Positions 60,589 to 64,000 of a stretch of DNA of 64,000 nt are shown here, piece by piece. The position numbers were made by a program, and so were the translations under genes. Each line of letters opens with the position of its first letter. Position 1 is the stretch's first letter. The notes beneath the pieces were generated by a model that made no database searches, had not been told where the DNA came from, and saw only the letters and a list, made by a program, of their open reading frames with translations. The DNA comes from an uncultured Owenweeksia sp. (lineage in GTDB: Bacteria; Bacteroidota; Bacteroidia; Flavobacteriales; Schleiferiaceae), in assembly GCA_937146805.1 (NCBI GenBank), contig CAKZRR010000021.1, positions 62,001-126,000 on the forward strand, read 5' to 3'.

Positions 60589-60596
60589 TACCTTTG
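60589..60596 (+). promoter_or_regulatory. -7 element TACCTTTG immediately before rlmN
   Basis: TAnnTTTG match 4 nt before the ATG. Confidence 0.5.
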
Positions 60597-60600
60597 CCAA

Positions 60601-61659
60601 ATGGAGCAAAAACGTGACATCCGCGCTTTCACAAAGGAGCAGCTAAAAGAGTACTTTACTTCAATACAACAACCTGTTTTTAGAGCTACCCAAGTGTACG
60701 AATGGCTTTGGAAAAAAGGAGCCACTAGCTTTGAGGATATGACCAACCTGAGCTTGGAGTTGCGCGAAAAAATGAAGCTAGAATTTGTGATTAATCACAT
60801 TAGCGTAGATGAAATGCAACGCAGCAGTGACGGCACCATAAAAAATGCTGTAAGGTTATACGATGGCAAGGTGGTAGAGTCTGTTTTAATTCCTACCGAA
60901 ACGCGCATTACCGCCTGCGTTTCTTCTCAAGTGGGTTGTAGTTTAGATTGCCACTTTTGCGCTACAGGTCAGTTAAAGCGTATGCGAAACCTTAATGCTG
61001 ATGAAATTTACGACCAAGTAGTAGCGGTTATGAATGAGGCCGAAACCTTTTTTAGCCGACCTCTAACTAATATTGTGTTTATGGGCATGGGCGAGCCTTT
61101 AATGAACTACAAAAATGTGCTGGAAGCCATTGAAAAAATCACTTCTCCAGAGGGGCTCAATATGTCGCCCAAACGGATAACTGTTAGTACAGTTGGTTTG
61201 GCCAAAATGATTAAAAAATTGGCAGATGATGAAGTTAAATTCAATTTAGCGTTGAGCTTACACTCGGCTAGAGATGTAGTGCGGGACAGCATAATGCCTA
61301 TAAATTTAAAAAACCCAGTAGCCGAATTAGCCGAAGCTTTAAAATATTGGTATCGCCAAACGGGTAAACGAGTTACCTACGAATACGTGGTGTGGAAAGA
61401 CGTAAACGATCAGCCCGAAGACATTGCGGCTTTAGTAAAATTTTGCCATCATATTCCGTGTAAAGTAAACCTCATTGAATACAACCCTACCGATGACGAA
61501 CGGTTTCAGCAAGCAGACGACAAAGTGCTAAATGCCTACATACACGCCCTTGAAAGTAAAGGTGTTGTAGCCAAAGTGCGTAAAAGCCGAGGTAAAGATA
61601 TTGATGCCGCTTGTGGCCAATTGGCTAACAAGAACGAGGTGGTGAATACGAACAGTTAG
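60601..61659 (+). CDS. rlmN: 23S rRNA (adenine-C2)-methyltransferase RlmN
   Basis: SSQVGCSLDCHFCATG radical-SAM motif; FMGMGEPLMNYKNV; SRGKDIDAACGQLA. Confidence 0.98.
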   Translation: MEQKRDIRAFTKEQLKEYFTSIQQPVFRATQVYEWLWKKGATSFEDMTNLSLELREKMKLEFVINHISVDEMQRSSDGTIKNAVRLYDGKVVESVLIPTETRITACVSSQVGCSLDCHFCATGQLKRMRNLNADEIYDQVVAVMNEAETFFSRPLTNIVFMGMGEPLMNYKNVLEAIEKITSPEGLNMSPKRITVSTVGLAKMIKKLADDEVKFNLALSLHSARDVVRDSIMPINLKNPVAELAEALKYWYRQTGKRVTYEYVVWKDVNDQPEDIAALVKFCHHIPCKVNLIEYNPTDDERFQQADDKVLNAYIHALESKGVVAKVRKSRGKDIDAACGQLANKNEVVNTNS

Positions 61660-61845
61660 TAATAATACTTTACCTCATAGGGTTTATTGCGGTGGTTCTT
61701 ATTTTTAATAAAGCCAACAGAAATATGGCCAATAGGCGCAGGCCTGCCAACAAAAGAAAAACTAAAAAACAAGCTTTGATTGAATAGGAAGAGTTTCAAA
61801 AAAAGTACCCTCCAAGTAAATAAACCTAACCATTAACACAGACCA

Positions 61846-62442
61846 ATGCCTCCATTAAAAGCAATAAACACTATCAAAAAAACAGGTCAGGAGACGTTTT
61901 CGGAAAGTAATAAAGTCTTAGATTTTAAGCTACTGGATTTTTGGTCTTGGTCCCAATCAAGCCTCATGGATAACACCTTAAGAGGAATTTTGGCCGAATA
62001 TATTGTAAAACAAGCTTTAGAAATTGAATCGGGTACTAGAACAGAATGGGACTCTTACGACCTGGAAACCCACAATGGTATTAAAATAGAAGTAAAGTCA
62101 GCCGCCTATCTTCAAAGTTGGAAACAATCTGAGTTTTCCAAAATTTCTTTTGGAATTGCGCCTACTAAATCCTGGGACGAGAAAAAACATGAATACTTGC
62201 CAGAAATCAAAAGGCAAGCAGACTATTATGTTTTCTGCCTTTTGCACTATAAAGAAAAACGAACTGTAAACCCTCTCAAATTAGAACAATGGAGCTTTTA
62301 CGTGTTACCAACCTCCGTTTTAAACGAGCACAAAAAGGAGCAAAAGCAAATTACCCTAAATTCACTTCTAAAGCTAAATCCCACTAAATGTGGATTTAAC
62401 TATATTAAAGAAGCAATAAAACAACAAACCCAAACTGGATGA
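61846..62442 (+). CDS. Putative PD-(D/E)XK nuclease-fold protein
   Basis: NTLRGILAEYIVKQAL...WDSYDLETHNGIKIEVKSAAYLQSW: Glu helix, Asp, and ExK arrangement. Confidence 0.55.
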   Translation: MPPLKAINTIKKTGQETFSESNKVLDFKLLDFWSWSQSSLMDNTLRGILAEYIVKQALEIESGTRTEWDSYDLETHNGIKIEVKSAAYLQSWKQSEFSKISFGIAPTKSWDEKKHEYLPEIKRQADYYVFCLLHYKEKRTVNPLKLEQWSFYVLPTSVLNEHKKEQKQITLNSLLKLNPTKCGFNYIKEAIKQQTQTG

Positions 62443-62519
62443 AGTTTTACTCTTTACTAAACTTAATCCCGTGCTAAGTTTTATCTCAAATCTAATTTCT
62501 CACATCTAACTTCAAAACC

Positions 62520-62527
62520 TACCTTTG
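62520..62527 (+). promoter_or_regulatory. Putative -7 element TACCTTTG
   Basis: TAnnTTTG match 12 nt before the ATG at 62540. Confidence 0.5.
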
Positions 62528-62539
62528 GCCGCTTAGCGC

Positions 62540-63514
62540 ATGAGTCAACTCAATCAAATAAAAACGCCAATTAAGTCCGAGATGGACGCCTTTGAGCCTA
62601 AGTTTAAAAGCTACATGGCCAGCAATGTGGCGCTATTGGATAGAATTACCTACTACATTATTAAGCGCAAAGGCAAGCAATTGCGCCCGATGTTGGTTTT
62701 TTTAACCGCCAAAATGTTAGGCGAAACCAACGAAAGCACCTACCGAGGAGCCGCGCTTATCGAGCTAATGCATACGGCTACTTTGGTTCATGATGATGTG
62801 GTGGATGACTCCGACCAGCGAAGAGGTTTCTTTTCGATAAATGCCCTTTGGAAAAATAAAGTAGCCGTATTAGTAGGTGACTATCTGCTTTCGCAAGTGC
62901 TGTTATTATCGGTGCAAAACAAAGAATATCAACTATTAGAGATTGTGAGCACAGCCGTGCAAGAGATGAGCGAAGGTGAACTATTGCAAATTGAAAAGGC
63001 TCGTAGATTGGATATTACAGAGGACATTTACTTTGAGATTATTCGCCAAAAAACGGCCTCTCTAATTGCCTCTTGCTGCGGTGTAGGGGCGGCCTCTGTA
63101 AATAGCGATGATGCCACGGTAAAAAAACTTCGCCAGTTTGGTGAATTGCTGGGCATTGCATTTCAAATAAAAGACGACCTTTTTGACTACGAAGAGACCA
63201 GTAAAATTGGAAAACCAACTGGCATTGATATTAAAGAGCAAAAAATGACTTTGCCCCTTATTTATGCCTTACAGCAATGTAGTAAATCTGAAAAGCGATT
63301 TATTATAAACGTGGTAAAGCGCCATAATAGAAACAAAGCCAAGGTTAAAGAGGTTATAAAAATGGTAAGCGATAAAGGTGGTTTAGAGTATGCTAGGCAG
63401 CGAATGGAGGAGTATTACCAAAATGCCTTGAAAATTTTAGCCGAGCTACCCAAAAATGAAGCGAGTGCCTCGTTAGAAAAACTAGCGGCTTACGTAATTT
63501 CGCGCAACAAATAA
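62540..63514 (+). CDS. Polyprenyl (trans-prenyl) diphosphate synthase
   Basis: GKQLRPMLVFL, LIELMHTATLVHDDVVDDSDQRRG (first Asp-rich motif), FQIKDDLFDYE (second). Confidence 0.97.
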   Translation: MSQLNQIKTPIKSEMDAFEPKFKSYMASNVALLDRITYYIIKRKGKQLRPMLVFLTAKMLGETNESTYRGAALIELMHTATLVHDDVVDDSDQRRGFFSINALWKNKVAVLVGDYLLSQVLLLSVQNKEYQLLEIVSTAVQEMSEGELLQIEKARRLDITEDIYFEIIRQKTASLIASCCGVGAASVNSDDATVKKLRQFGELLGIAFQIKDDLFDYEETSKIGKPTGIDIKEQKMTLPLIYALQQCSKSEKRFIINVVKRHNRNKAKVKEVIKMVSDKGGLEYARQRMEEYYQNALKILAELPKNEASASLEKLAAYVISRNK

Positions 63515-63559
63515 AAACAGTTTTTACTTTTAGTTTATATCAAAATCCCACCAATAATT

Positions 63560-64000
63560 ATGGAAAAAATTACCGATTACTTTAAAGACAGTCCCGAGTT
63601 GTTTACCACCTATGCCCTGCCCATCCTTAAGGCCTTACTCGTATTATTTATAGGCTTATGGATTATTAAGCGTGTGGTAAAAATTATTGATAAAAACATG
63701 AAAAAGCGCGAGGTTGATGAATCTCTTCGTCCGTTTTTACGTAGCCTCATTGGTGCTATTCTTAAAGTTTTATTGGTTGTATCCGTAGCCAGTATGGTAG
63801 GCATTGCCATGACCTCTTTTGTAGCCATTATTGGAGCCGCAGGCTTGGCTATTGGGCTGGCTTTACAAGGCAGCCTTAGCAATTTTGCAGGTGGTGTTCT
63901 TATCCTATTATTAAAACCATTTAAAGTGGGTGATTTTATCGAAGCCAGCGGTATTGCTGGTACGGTTCGTGAAATTCAAATTTTCTACACCTACATCACT
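63560..64000 (+). CDS. MscS-family mechanosensitive channel (3' end outside window)
   Basis: Manual translation from ATG 63560: MEKITDYFKDSPELF...GIAMTSFVAIIGAAGLAIGLALQGSLSNFAGGVLILLLKPFKVGDFIE; absent from the ORF track because it runs off the end. Confidence 0.95.
   Translation, partial: MEKITDYFKDSPELFTTYALPILKALLVLFIGLWIIKRVVKIIDKNMKKREVDESLRPFLRSLIGAILKVLLVVSVASMVGIAMTSFVAIIGAAGLAIGLALQGSLSNFAGGVLILLLKPFKVGDFIEASGIAGTVREIQIFYTYIT

Noticed and set aside
61656-61832. Long minus-strand open frame between rlmN and the putative nuclease gene (contains VGRPAPIGHISVGFIKNKNHRNKPYEVKYY)
   Set aside because: On careful reading there is no in-frame ATG; only a non-standard start would allow translation.
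1-64000. CRISPR arrays, rRNA genes, prophage or complete known defence operons
   Set aside because: No regularly spaced repeats, rRNA-like sequence, phage structural genes or recognised multi-gene defence cassettes seen in the window.

Overview
This is a chromosomal window from a Bacteroidota (Flavobacteriia-like) bacterium. The evidence is many T9SS C-terminal sorting domains, a TonB receptor with a carboxypeptidase-like N-terminus, PorV/PorQ-like and DUF2723 proteins, and -7 promoter motifs of TAnnTTTG type. Most of it is ordinary core metabolism and information processing: RsuA/RluB-type pseudouridine synthase (partial), pgi, hflX, recJ, leuS, rlmN, polyprenyl synthetase, NifU-like, gamma-carbonic anhydrase, tRNA-Gln(TTG), and MscS (partial). 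The sections worth attention are: (i) a 12-kb locus (3388-15652) of three T9SS cargo proteins, a lipoprotein, a TonB receptor, a PorV/PorQ-like protein and a beta-propeller lipoprotein, followed by a protein that is only a T9SS type-B sorting domain; (ii) a sigma-54 response regulator/histidine kinase locus, divergent from an FtsX-type ABC transporter, with two tandem 16-bp near-palindromes just upstream of the regulator; (iii) a degraded HigB-like toxin next to an intact HigA-like antitoxin, followed by a probable IS3-type orfA scrap; (iv) a tandem pair of paralogous 86-aa membrane proteins; (v) several intergenic palindromes; (vi) a C9 tract inside an AsmA-like gene. I found no convincing phage, CRISPR or complete known defence system. 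All calls were made by eye from sequence and the supplied translations; no database search was run.
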